Shown piece after piece: positions 1 through 8,682 of a DNA stretch of 64,000 nucleotides (positions within the stretch are counted from its first letter, which is position 1; each line of letters opens with the position of its first letter). A model generated the notes under the pieces. The model searched no databases and was not told the DNA's origin. It saw only the letters and a program-made list of their open reading frames with translations. Origin of the DNA: Cohnella cholangitidis (GTDB lineage Bacteria > Bacillota > Bacilli > Paenibacillales > Paenibacillaceae); NCBI RefSeq assembly GCF_014107495.1, contig NZ_CP041969.1, positions 1,733,001 through 1,797,000 on the forward strand, given 5' to 3'. Made by a program: the position numbers and the translations under genes.

Positions 1-384
1 AGCGGGAATGATGCTGGGCAGGTAGCCTACGATTCTGGCCGGCCCCTGAAACCACTTCAACTCGGACACCGCTATTGCCATCGCGATCGGCACCCAGAAC
101 CCGATTAACACCGCCAAGCCCATGTACACGAGCGTGTTCTTGATCGCCGTATAGAAATCGGGATTGCTCAGCACCTCGTCGTAGTTTTGCCAGCCCACGA
201 AAGTATTTCCGCTGACGAAATCCACGTTATAAAAGCTATAAGCCACCCCTTTGAAAATCGGTACCCACAAAAAGATAAAAAAGATAACGATCTCCGGTAT
301 CAGAAAGAGCATCCCCCAGAAATACCAGCGAGTCCGTTTGCGCAAGCCCGGTTTCGCGATCGGAGAATCCAATTGCAGCTCCAT
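1..384 (-). CDS. Sugar ABC transporter permease, MalF/UgpA type (partial)
   Basis: The N-terminal 128 residues of an inner-membrane permease are present; the rest lies beyond the left edge. The translation begins MELQLDSPIAKPGL, then a basic stretch (RKRTRW), a first membrane helix rich in Ile/Phe (FLIPEIVIFFIFLWVPI) and the family-typical 'AYSFYNVDF...FVGWQNYDEVL' segment, followed by a second hydrophobic helix. This matches the start of MalF-like subunits of CUT1 carbohydrate importers. The ATG at 384 is preceded by GAGGGGGAG about 8 bases upstream. It follows the binding-protein gene after a hairpin at 411-438, so it belongs to importer I. The substrate cannot be read from the sequence. 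Confidence 0.93.
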   Translation of the reverse strand, partial: MELQLDSPIAKPGLRKRTRWYFWGMLFLIPEIVIFFIFLWVPIFKGVAYSFYNVDFVSGNTFVGWQNYDEVLSNPDFYTAIKNTLVYMGLAVLIGFWVPIAMAIAVSELKWFQGPARIVGYLPSIIPA

Positions 385-410
385 GCGTACCACTCCCCCT
401 CTATGGATCA

Positions 411-438
411 GGGTCTATACTGGTTTCAGCATAGACCC
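411..438 (-). other. Intergenic stem-loop between binding protein and permease
   Basis: GGGTCTAT at 411-418 pairs perfectly with ATAGACCC at 431-438. No U-run follows, so it is unlikely to be a full terminator. A 3'-end stabilising or partial-attenuation hairpin is more likely, as is common after binding-protein genes. Confidence 0.5.
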
Positions 439-456
439 CTCTCGTTTTCTCCGCCG

Positions 457-1902
457 CTACTCGATTTTCACTTTGTCGAAGGAGCCTTTCTGAAGCTTGG
501 CTGCCGTATCGTCGAGAATTTTTTGCAGGTCTAGGTCGCCCTTGCTCGTGAACACCTTCTGGATCGTGTTGGCCATCTCGCCATAGAAGGCTTGCGTCTC
601 ATACGTCGCTTCGGGCTTCGATTCCATCAACTTGCTTAATTCCGGGGAATACTTGTAGACGTTATCATGCTTCGCCAAGATAGCCTCGTATTTCTTGCCA
701 TACTCGGAGCTATCGTTCCAGTAGTTAATCAACTGCGGGACGTAAACTTGTTTTTTGGCTTTCTGCGAAGTAATTTGCGCGTCGATCGAATCCAAGTACG
801 CATCGGTGAAATATTCGTCGACGACAAAATCGAATGCGGCTTTCTGCTGTTCCTTCGTAGCCAATCCATTGATGACTTTATAATTTCCTCCGGCTACTCC
901 GACATGCTTGCCGCCTTTCGTGACCGAAGGGATCGGATACAGCAGCACGTCGTCTTTGTTGATTCCGCCTTGATTGATCGCTCCGTCGAGCGCATTGCCG
1001 CTTCCGCACATGACCATCGCGCCGCGTCCTTGATTGAATAGCGTTAGCGCGTCTCCGTACCCTAACGCCCAGTTTTTCGGAATGACGTTCGCGTCCTTCA
1101 AGTCCTTGTAGAATTGCAGCGCCTTAAGCCCCGCTTCCGAGTTGAAGGCTGCGGTTACTTTGCCATCGGCAACGGTCTGAACCTCGCCGCCCGCGGAATA
1201 AAGGAAGTTCGTCCAGTTCCATCCCGCTTCCGTGCCTTTGCCCATCGGAATGAAGCCCGCAATGCCTTTGGCCGGATCGTTGACTGCTTTCGCCGCCTCG
1301 ATCAGTTCATCCCATGTCCAATCGAGCGGAGGCAGCGGAACGCCCTTCTCTTCGAATAGCTTCTTATTGATCGTGATCGTCATCCCGTAAGCATCGATCG
1401 GAATGCCGTACGTTTTGCCCTCGATAATGTACGGCGCCATGGCAAACTCGTTTAGATCCTTAGCGTAAGGCCAACTGGCCAGATGATCTGTCAGATCGAT
1501 GATCCACTTTTTGCCCGATAACAGTTTGCCTTCAGTCGCCCACGTAGTGAATTCGGTTTGCGCGCTGTTGGAAGCCATCTTGATCGCGATCTCCGTATTC
1601 TCATACTTCCAGTATTTAGGGGTAATCTTTACATTCGGATTTTTGGCTTCGAAGCGCTTGATCTTCGCGTTCAAAGTGGCGTTTTCCTCGGTTTTGTCCG
1701 CAGGGAACGCGTACGCTATGATACTGACAGGATCCGCATTGGCCGGAGAAGGCGATGCTTCCGCCGTGCTTCCCTCCGTTGGTTCCGATGAAGATGCCTT
1801 AGGCGACGCCCCGTTCGATGCCGACGGACTATTATTGCCGCTTCCGCATCCGGCCAGCACGATCACGAACGCCAGCATGCTCACTAGTAAGCTCTTTTTC
1901 AT
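457..1902 (-). CDS. Extracellular sugar-binding lipoprotein of ABC importer I
   Basis: Family-1 extracellular solute-binding protein of 481 residues. It has a lipoprotein signal (MKKSLLVSMLAFVIVLAGCGSG; Cys of LAGC is lipidated), then a Ser/Pro-rich linker (about residues 20-55) and the SBP_bac_1 fold, with segments such as 'TINKKLFEEKGVPLPPLDWTWDELIEAAKAV' and 'GRGAMVMCGSGNA' that recur in CUT1 binding proteins. It would capture a carbohydrate outside the membrane and hand it to the permease at 1..384. I chose the ATG at 1902; an in-frame TTG two codons upstream (1908) sits nearer to the AGGGG site and cannot be excluded. It lies directly downstream of a kinase/regulator pair that probably controls it. 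The ligand is unknown. Confidence 0.93.
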   Translation of the reverse strand: MKKSLLVSMLAFVIVLAGCGSGNNSPSASNGASPKASSSEPTEGSTAEASPSPANADPVSIIAYAFPADKTEENATLNAKIKRFEAKNPNVKITPKYWKYENTEIAIKMASNSAQTEFTTWATEGKLLSGKKWIIDLTDHLASWPYAKDLNEFAMAPYIIEGKTYGIPIDAYGMTITINKKLFEEKGVPLPPLDWTWDELIEAAKAVNDPAKGIAGFIPMGKGTEAGWNWTNFLYSAGGEVQTVADGKVTAAFNSEAGLKALQFYKDLKDANVIPKNWALGYGDALTLFNQGRGAMVMCGSGNALDGAINQGGINKDDVLLYPIPSVTKGGKHVGVAGGNYKVINGLATKEQQKAAFDFVVDEYFTDAYLDSIDAQITSQKAKKQVYVPQLINYWNDSSEYGKKYEAILAKHDNVYKYSPELSKLMESKPEATYETQAFYGEMANTIQKVFTSKGDLDLQKILDDTAAKLQKGSFDKVKIE

Positions 1903-2027
1903 TTTCAACCCTATCCCCTCTCGGTTTGATTAGTTTTACATTTTTATCATAAAGTCCCGTTATATCCCACGTCGATGTGCGATATATCGTTTGAGAAGGG
2001 ATAAATTATGATCGGCGCCTTTTTTGT

Positions 2028-3356
2028 TTAATTTTTGAGTTCCGATGGATTGACGCCGAAATGCTTCTTGAAAATTTTACTGAAGTGCTCCGGGGATTCG
2101 TAGCCGATCTCGTCGGAAATCTCGTATCTGCGCATATCCGTCGTCAGAAGCAACCGTTTGGCCTCATCCATTCGCAGCTTCGTCACGTAATCCCACAGGT
2201 TCATGCCCACGATTTTTTTGAACAAGTAACTAAGGTAATTCGGGCTTAAACGGATCGATTCCGCGATCTCCTGCAGTTTAAGCCCTTTCTGGCGGAAATT
2301 TCCGTCGATATACTGAATGGCGCTATGGATAAAAGAGTTGTTGTCGTCGATGATCTGCTTCGTGACGGGAATGCCCCCGGCGGAAGGCTGCTCCTCATGC
2401 CTGCCGAAATCGCCGATGTAGAACACGTTATGATCGCTGTGCACCCCGCTCCATCGGATCGCTTCGTTCGCTTCCCGGAAGAGCGCCACCCAGCTAGGGA
2501 TCCCTTCCCGGATACGGCTGATTCCGATCACGTTCCTCAGATGAATGAAATTCAAAAGATTGTTGTGCAGCAATTGGGCGATCATCGTCTGTTCGTTCAA
2601 TCCCGTCGGACTAGCCATCTCCTCCTGCGTGAACTGCAGCACGATCGCGATCGAGTGGCTTCCGCAATAAAAAACGATGCTGTCCCAGCGACTCAACGTC
2701 TCCTCCACGACATTCAGCGCGGCGTACCTTAACAAGTTGCGATCGCGGAAGGAGCGAATATCGGCCTCGAATAGGCCTGCTTTCGATAAGTTCAGCTCTA
2801 TGGCTAGAATGCAGTAATAAGGACCTTCGAATCGGCAACCCAAGAAGGCGGACACTTCGTCGACTTCATCGTCCGCGATCCCTTCCGACACAAGCTCGTT
2901 CAGAATATGGTTGCGATTCGACGCCATATCCTCGAAGACGAACTTCTGATTAAACGTGGAATCGGTTAACGAACGTTGCCGGGTATCCCGTTCCGTCAGG
3001 AACGAATGGACAGCCCTGACTAGCTCCGCTGGAACGACCGGCTTCACGATGTATTCCTTCACGCCGAACCGCAGCGCCTTCTGCGCGTATTCGAACTCTC
3101 CATGCGCCGACAAGACGACGATGGGCACCATCGGATTTTCCGTGAATATCGTTTCTATTAATTCGATTCCGCTCATCAAGTCCATCTGAATATCGGTGAT
3201 GATCAGGTCGATTTCCTCCAAGCGGATATAATCGAGCGCTTCGAATCCGTTATTCGCAATGAACACCTCCGCGATACCGATCCCCGAGTTCATCAATACG
3301 GTTGCGACGCCCGTGCAAATCATCGGTTCATCGTCCACGACCAGAACGTGATACAT
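2028..3356 (-). CDS. Two-component response regulator, YesN/AraC type
   Basis: A 442-residue response regulator. The receiver domain (residues 1-120) has the acidic pair VVDDEP, phospho-acceptor Asp55 in 'LIITDIQMD' and the conserved Lys in 'EYIVKPVVP'. A long middle region follows, then a C-terminal AraC-type double helix-turn-helix (about residues 340-440: 'LKLQEIAESIRLSPNYLSYLFKKIVGMNLWDYV' and 'RRYEISDEIGYESPEHFSKIFKKHFGVNPSELKN'). It starts at an ATG with GAGAGGGGAA upstream, 20 bases after the kinase gene, so the two are co-transcribed. By family analogy it activates the sugar importer I genes immediately downstream. Confidence 0.95.
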   Translation of the reverse strand: MYHVLVVDDEPMICTGVATVLMNSGIGIAEVFIANNGFEALDYIRLEEIDLIITDIQMDLMSGIELIETIFTENPMVPIVVLSAHGEFEYAQKALRFGVKEYIVKPVVPAELVRAVHSFLTERDTRQRSLTDSTFNQKFVFEDMASNRNHILNELVSEGIADDEVDEVSAFLGCRFEGPYYCILAIELNLSKAGLFEADIRSFRDRNLLRYAALNVVEETLSRWDSIVFYCGSHSIAIVLQFTQEEMASPTGLNEQTMIAQLLHNNLLNFIHLRNVIGISRIREGIPSWVALFREANEAIRWSGVHSDHNVFYIGDFGRHEEQPSAGGIPVTKQIIDDNNSFIHSAIQYIDGNFRQKGLKLQEIAESIRLSPNYLSYLFKKIVGMNLWDYVTKLRMDEAKRLLLTTDMRRYEISDEIGYESPEHFSKIFKKHFGVNPSELKN

Positions 3357-3376
3357 ACGTTTCCCCTCTCTTTCCC

Positions 3377-5152
3377 CTACTCGCTTGCATGGTCCGTAGT
3401 TGTCGGAATCGTCATGACGACGCGGGTTCCGCCCCCCGTTCGTTGCTCGAAACGCAAGCCGTAACGCTCTCCGAAATGCAGCTTGATCCGTTTGTTAACA
3501 TTCATAATACCGAACCCCTCCCGAGTATGGGTACCGTCGGCGATGGCGTTCAATTTGCCGATATCCGCCGACCTATACCCGTTATCCTCGATCGAGATCA
3601 GCACTTCATGCTCCCGGGTTTTAATCGCTATCCGCAATTGCCCTTCCTTGTCCATTTTGCGGATTCCGTGCAGGATCGCGTTCTCTACGAGAGGCTGCAG
3701 CACGACTTTCGGAATGAGATTCGGCTTGGCCTCGTCGTCGATGTCCCAATGGGTCGCGAAAGCATAGTTGTTGCGCTTCAACTGCAATCTCAAATAGGCT
3801 TCGATATGGTTAAGCTCTTCCGCGATCGGGATCAGCGTTTTCCCGCGGCTTAAGCCGATGCGCATCAACAGAGAGAGGTCCCGGATCATCTCGGCCGATT
3901 CGGCGTTGCCCTCGATCGTCGTTCGCCAGAAGATCGATTCCAGCGTGTTATACAGCAAATGGGGATTAATCTGGGAATGCAGGATGGTGAGCTCCGCTTC
4001 CTTATGCTTAAGCTCCAGTTCGTACTTATCGTGAATCGTTTGGTTAAGCCGTTTGGTCATCTCGATGAACGCATTGTTAAGCAGGCCGATCTCGTCTCTG
4101 CGACTCACCTTGTATTCGTTCGTAAGCGGTCTTCCGGGCTCGAATGATCGGCTAAGCCTGGCCAGCCTGGATAGAGGGCTCAGAATATGCCTGAAAAAAT
4201 AAATGCTCGCGACGAGCAGTACGCAGAAATAGACGATCATCAGGTAGTTGACGAGTTGTCGCATCGCTTCGTGCTCTCCGATGATAGAGCTGATCGGTAT
4301 CTTAAACAAAAGTTTAGTATCGCTGTTCATGCTCTTATGAATCGCATACAGCCACGAATCGCTCCCATCGCGATCGATATATACGCCTTCGGGGGAACGG
4401 AAAATATCCTGCGGAAGACGGAAAACCGAGCCGATGTCGAGCCCGGACGTGTTCGCCAGCACCTCATTGGCTTGATTCAAGAGGACGATTTGCCCGTCCT
4501 TCGGAATCTTAAGCGACTCCAGATCCTTCTGGAGCAGCGAATCCAAGCCCGTCATCACGATCACGCCGCTCGGCGTCCCGTCGTCCAAATCGTTGTTCAT
4601 GCTTCGTATATAAGCGGCAGTCTTGATGCCCTTCCGATTATCCCCCAGTTGGTTCATAATCCGGATAATGCCCGTTCCCCGCGCGTTAATCGCGAATTGG
4701 AACCAACTGTTCGAGGAAGTATCGCATGCGAAAAACACCCCGTTCGGCTTAACGTCGGAAGGAGGCGCGAAAGGATAATCGTCCGCTATGGCGGGAATGA
4801 ACACCGCAAAGTTGATGGCATTCTTCGAATAACTCGTCAGCAGCTTATCGAGAAGAAGATATTTCTGCAACCGATCGTACTCGCTAAGCTCGATCATATT
4901 GAACATCAGTTGGGTTTCGGGGGTGAACATCAGCTTCTCCGTCGTCCCGTCGACCGACATAATATCCCGATCCAAGGTCAGATGGCTTGTCTTGGCCAAT
5001 TCGAACAGCGTATCCCCCATCTGGTCTTCGGTGATCTCCGCTACCTTAACCGAGACGATCCAATAAGCAAGCAAGATCGGGATAACGATAAGGAAAATAA
5101 TGAACACGATCAACTTCTGAATCAAATTCATTCTCGTTAACCATTTCAACAT
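3377..5152 (-). CDS. Sensor histidine kinase, YesM type
   Basis: A 591-residue membrane sensor kinase. There is a first transmembrane helix at residues 12-33, an extracytoplasmic sensing region, a second helix near residues 295-318 (LVNYLMIVYFCVLLVASIYFF), a HAMP region, the His_kinase domain with 'LHSQINPHLLYNTLESI' (His phosphorylated) and a HATPase_c domain with N-box 'QPLVENAILHGI' and glycine box 'GFGIMNVNKRI'. This is the architecture of LytS/YesM-family kinases that sense extracellular sugars, usually together with a binding protein. The partner is the regulator 20 bases downstream. Ribosome site GGACGG before the ATG is modest. Confidence 0.95.
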   Translation of the reverse strand: MLKWLTRMNLIQKLIVFIIFLIVIPILLAYWIVSVKVAEITEDQMGDTLFELAKTSHLTLDRDIMSVDGTTEKLMFTPETQLMFNMIELSEYDRLQKYLLLDKLLTSYSKNAINFAVFIPAIADDYPFAPPSDVKPNGVFFACDTSSNSWFQFAINARGTGIIRIMNQLGDNRKGIKTAAYIRSMNNDLDDGTPSGVIVMTGLDSLLQKDLESLKIPKDGQIVLLNQANEVLANTSGLDIGSVFRLPQDIFRSPEGVYIDRDGSDSWLYAIHKSMNSDTKLLFKIPISSIIGEHEAMRQLVNYLMIVYFCVLLVASIYFFRHILSPLSRLARLSRSFEPGRPLTNEYKVSRRDEIGLLNNAFIEMTKRLNQTIHDKYELELKHKEAELTILHSQINPHLLYNTLESIFWRTTIEGNAESAEMIRDLSLLMRIGLSRGKTLIPIAEELNHIEAYLRLQLKRNNYAFATHWDIDDEAKPNLIPKVVLQPLVENAILHGIRKMDKEGQLRIAIKTREHEVLISIEDNGYRSADIGKLNAIADGTHTREGFGIMNVNKRIKLHFGERYGLRFEQRTGGGTRVVMTIPTTTDHASE

Positions 5153-5401
5153 AATCGAATCATCCGTCCTACATCCGTATTGTCAAACCTAACGCTTCGC
5201 CTGTCTCAAGCCGGCTATAGGCGTTCGAATGGAGCATTCAGATGGCCTCTACAACTAATCATAGGAGCAGCAAGTGCCGGACACGAGGTTTGATTTCATG
5301 AATAAGCGGTGTTTTGTTACGATTTCAGCGCTTCGGATACTCCAGTTTCTCAAAACCGTTACGCCTTGCTTGATGACACTCGAAAGGCACAAACGCATAC
5401 A

Positions 5402-5439
5402 GAAAAAAAGCTTCACTCACCCTCAACGGGAGGCGAAGC
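5402..5439 (-). terminator. Rho-independent terminator after the MerR gene
   Basis: Read on the minus strand, an imperfect hairpin (GCTTC...GAAGC outer stem, 5410-5439) is followed by seven T residues (5403-5409). It lies just past the stop codon at 5446. The 250 bases between here and the kinase start at 5152 show no gene. Confidence 0.7.
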
Positions 5440-5445
5440 ATTGCT

Positions 5446-6276
5446 TTATCCGTTCTTCTGAGCGTACAAGAAGTCCTTAACCGCATTGTTAATCAATAGA
5501 AGAAGGCAGGCAGCAATAGAATAAGCTATCTGGACTATGATCAGAACCGCAAGTCCGGCGGTCATCAGGTTTGAATCATAGCCTCCGGTCAGCACGTAAA
5601 AGTGGGAAAGCACGCTTAACGCCGCGCCTACCGCGAATAAGTAACGGATCCAAGTAACCCCCGCAACTAAAGCGATGGATAACGCTACCTGGATAATCAG
5701 GGCGAATAGATTAAATTGTACGAAAGACGAGAGAATCGTGCTGACGACATTTATGCCGGCAATCGTGAATACGATGGCCTTGCCCATCGCATACTGCCTT
5801 TTCTGCCGCTTCAGATAACGCTCGTATTCCCGTTCTCTCTCTTCCTTCGTCTCGCTGTCGTATTGCCCGAAATTAGGCGTGATATCCCGCTTCGGCAGGG
5901 GCAGATTCGCCGATACGCTCTTCAATCGCTGGGCCAGCTTATCTACGCCGTTCAGTCGGCTAACCTCTATTTGGGCTAGCGCTTGAAGAATTTCCGCTTT
6001 GGCTTGCACGTCCGCGCTTACGTTTATTTTATACGCTTCTACCACTTCGGCGATTTTATCCGGAGACTGTTTCATTTTCTTAATCTCGTCGATGGAAAAA
6101 AACAACTTGCGCAGGTCGGCGACCGTAGTCAGCTCCGCGATATCCCGCTCCGAATAATCGCGATACTCCCTGCCGTTAACCAGGCTCATCCGCGGTTCGA
6201 TCAGCTTCTCCTCTACGTAGAACCGAATCGTCCTTTCCGTTAATCCCGTGCGCGCGCAAACCTCTTTCATTTTCAT
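5446..6276 (-). CDS. MerR family transcriptional regulator with C-terminal membrane helices
   Basis: A 276-residue protein. Residues 1-75 form a MerR winged helix (MKMKEVCARTGLTERTIRFYVEEKLIEP...REYRDYSERDIAELTTVADLRKLFFSIDEIKKM). A helical linker (to about residue 165) follows, and then three to four hydrophobic segments (about residues 165-265) typical of membrane helices. A MerR domain tethered to the membrane is less common than one with a cytosolic sensor domain. The start at 6276 is chosen because AAGGGG lies 8 bases upstream and because the promoter -10 (6299-6304) lies between this ATG and the next upstream in-frame ATG, so the longer form could not be translated from this promoter. 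Probably autoregulated. Confidence 0.88.
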   Translation of the reverse strand: MKMKEVCARTGLTERTIRFYVEEKLIEPRMSLVNGREYRDYSERDIAELTTVADLRKLFFSIDEIKKMKQSPDKIAEVVEAYKINVSADVQAKAEILQALAQIEVSRLNGVDKLAQRLKSVSANLPLPKRDITPNFGQYDSETKEEREREYERYLKRQKRQYAMGKAIVFTIAGINVVSTILSSFVQFNLFALIIQVALSIALVAGVTWIRYLFAVGAALSVLSHFYVLTGGYDSNLMTAGLAVLIIVQIAYSIAACLLLLINNAVKDFLYAQKNG

Positions 6277-6298
6277 GGCATCATCCCCTTCTGTTCCC

Positions 6299-6329
6299 AC
6301 CTTACTTTCTTACGTAACGTAAGTGTCAA
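6299..6329 (-). promoter_or_regulatory. MerR-type promoter with 19-base spacer and palindromic operator
   Basis: On the minus strand -35 TTGACA (6324-6329) and -10 TAAGGT (6299-6304) are separated by 19 bases. The spacer contains a palindrome, CTTACGT-A-ACGTAAG (6309-6323 on the + strand). An overlong spacer filled by a palindrome is the known layout of MerR-activated promoters. It drives the MerR gene itself. Confidence 0.8.
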
Positions 6330-6347
6330 TCCTTTCGGGCAAAAACA

Positions 6348-6905
6348 TTACTCAAACCCTCCGAACTCCTCTTCGTTCGCCATGTTTTGAATGTCCTCGG
6401 CGTTGATGCTGATATATCGGTACCCGTCCGTCTCGTTCTTGCGCAGCGCCTTCTCTTTCATATACTTCGGACTCCCCTCTCCGGCATCCTCGTCGTAGAT
6501 CAGGATAATTCCGTCCGTTTTTCTTAAGAGAAGCTCGTCTCGTGCCGCGAATTGCCAAGGTCCGCTATACGGCTGTTTGCTAACGGCGCCGACATAGTCC
6601 ACGCTTTTTAATATCCCTTGATAGTACTCCTTCTTATCGTCTTTCCACTTTTCCTCCGGATTGCTGAACGCGGTAATGATCGATAATTTCAATTCGGGGT
6701 ATCGTTCCTTCAGCTCGATCGCGACATCGCACGCCCATAGATCCACGCCGTATTGCCCCGGAGTGATGACCCATTCCAACCCTTCCTCCAAGAGAGGAAC
6801 GAGCTTGGCGGCGATCGCTTTCTTGATGTAGGCAATGCCTTTATGCTTCTGATCGAAAATCCCCAGCTCGTGAGCACGATATCCTGTGATCAACACGTTT
6901 TTCAT
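6348..6905 (-). CDS. ypsA: YpsA-family (DUF1273, SLOG-like) protein
   Basis: A 185-residue protein closely resembling Bacillus YpsA: N-terminal 'VLITGYRAHELGIF', then 'IKKAIAAKLVPLLEEGLEWVITPGQYGVDLWACDVAIEL' and the C-terminal 'DGIILIYDEDAGEGSPKYM'. The Gly-rich 'ITPGQYGVDLWA' belongs to the Rossmann-like SLOG fold thought to bind a nucleotide-type ligand. YpsA is implicated in cell-division effects in Firmicutes; no reaction is established. Length is normal (about 180). It lies 70 bases upstream of the MerR gene on the same strand, but that gene has its own promoter. Confidence 0.9.
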   Translation of the reverse strand: MKNVLITGYRAHELGIFDQKHKGIAYIKKAIAAKLVPLLEEGLEWVITPGQYGVDLWACDVAIELKERYPELKLSIITAFSNPEEKWKDDKKEYYQGILKSVDYVGAVSKQPYSGPWQFAARDELLLRKTDGIILIYDEDAGEGSPKYMKEKALRKNETDGYRYISINAEDIQNMANEEEFGGFE

Positions 6906-6998
6906 ATCTATGGTTAAGCTCCTCGCCTATAAGTTGCAGGTGAAACGATATTCTTTCTTAATCTTAGCAGATTCGGCCTTACGATTCGCATGAATAGC

Positions 6999-7029
6999 GA
7001 AAAAGAACCACCTGCTCGAGATGGTTCTT
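6999..7029 (-). terminator. Rho-independent terminator after the TPR lipoprotein
   Basis: Minus-strand hairpin AAGAACCA (arms at 7003-7010 and 7022-7029) followed by TTTTTC. It lies just past the stop codon at 7042. Confidence 0.8.
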
Positions 7030-7041
7030 CTTCATTGAGGG

Positions 7042-8493
7042 TTATTTCCGTAAAATCGACAGCGAAGTAATATTCGATGATTCATCGCTTGAGTAAAAAT
7101 AAACTCCTATGTCCCCATATTGATAATCATAGTAATATTCTCCTAACATTTCATCGACGCCTTTAGACTCGGGCTCTCCCATAGCCTTCCTGATATCCTC
7201 GAACGTAAGCCGTTTCAGATGATCTTGGTATATGAGGAGAGCAAACAAGGAATCCGTGTCTTCTATAGCCGCGGAGAAGCAGAAGGCAACACCCGTCGCT
7301 TGCTCGAACTCATAGAAATCTCCGCCCTCGTAGTAGAAATCACCCGTTTGTTGACCAAGGATCGCGGAAACCTCCGATTTCTTCATCCCGAGAACCACAT
7401 CAAGCCCCGGTATGATTCCTTGGCGAATCTGCTCCGGGAAGCTCTCGTCGACTACGAGCTTTTTCGGTTTCTCGCCCTTTATTACCGCACGCCCATTCAT
7501 TGGTTTTACATTCAATTGTTCCGGGACGAACTTGCCATCCTTGAATGCATAATTCACTTCCAATTCAGCTATGTAGTCCGCATTACTCAAAGGGCCGTAT
7601 ACCATAAACGACTCTTTCAGCGTGTAGGAGCCATCACCCGTTTTCACTTCCGTGCGCTCATGGGATTTCCATCCGATATCTTGGCTTTCCTGCGCTTTTT
7701 GTTCCTCCGTCAAATCGATATAAAGATACTGCTCAAGCAAATCCGAAGAAATCAGTAGGCGGTCATCCTTAGTTACGGTCGTCGCGATATCGAACAGCAA
7801 CGTGTCCTGATTAAACAAATTCAAGTATTGTCCCTGTTGATGAGAAATCAGCGTATCGAACGAACCTCCCGCCGAACCGCCGAGCCCTACGGCAGCTTTA
7901 ACATCGGCGATCCCTTCTCCCGTGAAATCTCCGACAACGAGCTTGCCAGGCAGGCCGGCCATGATATTCGCGTCTCCGCGTTCATATGCGATCGTAGATG
8001 ATCTCGGGTCAAATACGAACAAATCGATTTTCTCGTATTCGCCGACCTCGCCGTAAGAAGCCGGATTCCCCTGCAGTACGATTAATTCGGGATGCTTATC
8101 TCCATCAACGTCCGCAACGACGCTATCGATGATTTCTTTTCCTTCATGGCGATTGGATGCTTCGAACTGCTTGAGATAGGCCTCGCGCAGTAGGGGTATA
8201 AAAACACCGCTATCGCTTGCCGCCGCAAGTCCTTGTTCTAATATACGCACGGATTGATCGGTCTGCTGTTGAAGCTTGTATATCTCTGACAGGGACAGAT
8301 AACCGTCTGCATTCGCGGTATCTTGCGCAACGACTTCATTCGCGAGCTTCAGAGCTTCATCGAATTTCTGTTCGTCCGCGTATTCCTTAGCCTTATCAAG
8401 CTTCTCCTGCAAAGTAAGTTCGCGCCCGCATCCTGCCGATATAAGCAATGTAAATCCTAATGTAAACAGAATGCGTCCGTATTTCTTATACAT
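7042..8493 (-). CDS. TPR-containing lipoprotein of unknown function
   Basis: A 483-residue exported protein. It has a lipoprotein signal ending LISAGC (Cys22), then a TPR-like helical region (about residues 28-110: 'LDKAKEYADEQKFDEALKLANEVVAQDTANADGYLSLSEIYKLQQQ'). A central part carries FG-GAP-like strands ('SVVADVDGDKHPELIVLQG', 'VGDFTGEGIADVKAAVGLGGSAGG'), and a beta-rich C-terminal region contains 'GLDVVLGMKKSEVSAILGQ' and a similar 'LTFEDIRKAMGEP' (SmpA/BamE-like repeats). I do not recognise a named family for the whole protein. It is monocistronic, with its own terminator. GGAGG lies about 10 bases before the ATG. Confidence 0.85.
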   Translation of the reverse strand: MYKKYGRILFTLGFTLLISAGCGRELTLQEKLDKAKEYADEQKFDEALKLANEVVAQDTANADGYLSLSEIYKLQQQTDQSVRILEQGLAAASDSGVFIPLLREAYLKQFEASNRHEGKEIIDSVVADVDGDKHPELIVLQGNPASYGEVGEYEKIDLFVFDPRSSTIAYERGDANIMAGLPGKLVVGDFTGEGIADVKAAVGLGGSAGGSFDTLISHQQGQYLNLFNQDTLLFDIATTVTKDDRLLISSDLLEQYLYIDLTEEQKAQESQDIGWKSHERTEVKTGDGSYTLKESFMVYGPLSNADYIAELEVNYAFKDGKFVPEQLNVKPMNGRAVIKGEKPKKLVVDESFPEQIRQGIIPGLDVVLGMKKSEVSAILGQQTGDFYYEGGDFYEFEQATGVAFCFSAAIEDTDSLFALLIYQDHLKRLTFEDIRKAMGEPESKGVDEMLGEYYYDYQYGDIGVYFYSSDESSNITSLSILRK

Positions 8494-8682
8494 ACGTAGA
8501 TTGCCTCCGAAGACTTTGGTATGGATCGATTATACAGAGCGAAAATACGGGATGAACAGTTATAATTTTCCATAAAATAAAACTGACGCTTCTCCAAAGT
8601 GACATCGGCGATCCTGAGAGTTAAGATAAAAGGATATCCGGGCATCTGCCCGCTCAGACATCCAAACACGGAGGAGAACACC

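Noticed and set aside
4187-5140. 317-codon frame on the + strand opposite the sensor kinase
   Set aside because: Antisense shadow of a clear YesM-type kinase, no ribosome site, His/Arg-rich nonsense composition.
6277-6300. Longer N-terminus (MGTEGDDA) for the MerR protein
   Set aside because: The promoter -10 overlaps that start, so it would not be on the transcript; the ATG at 6276 has the ribosome site.
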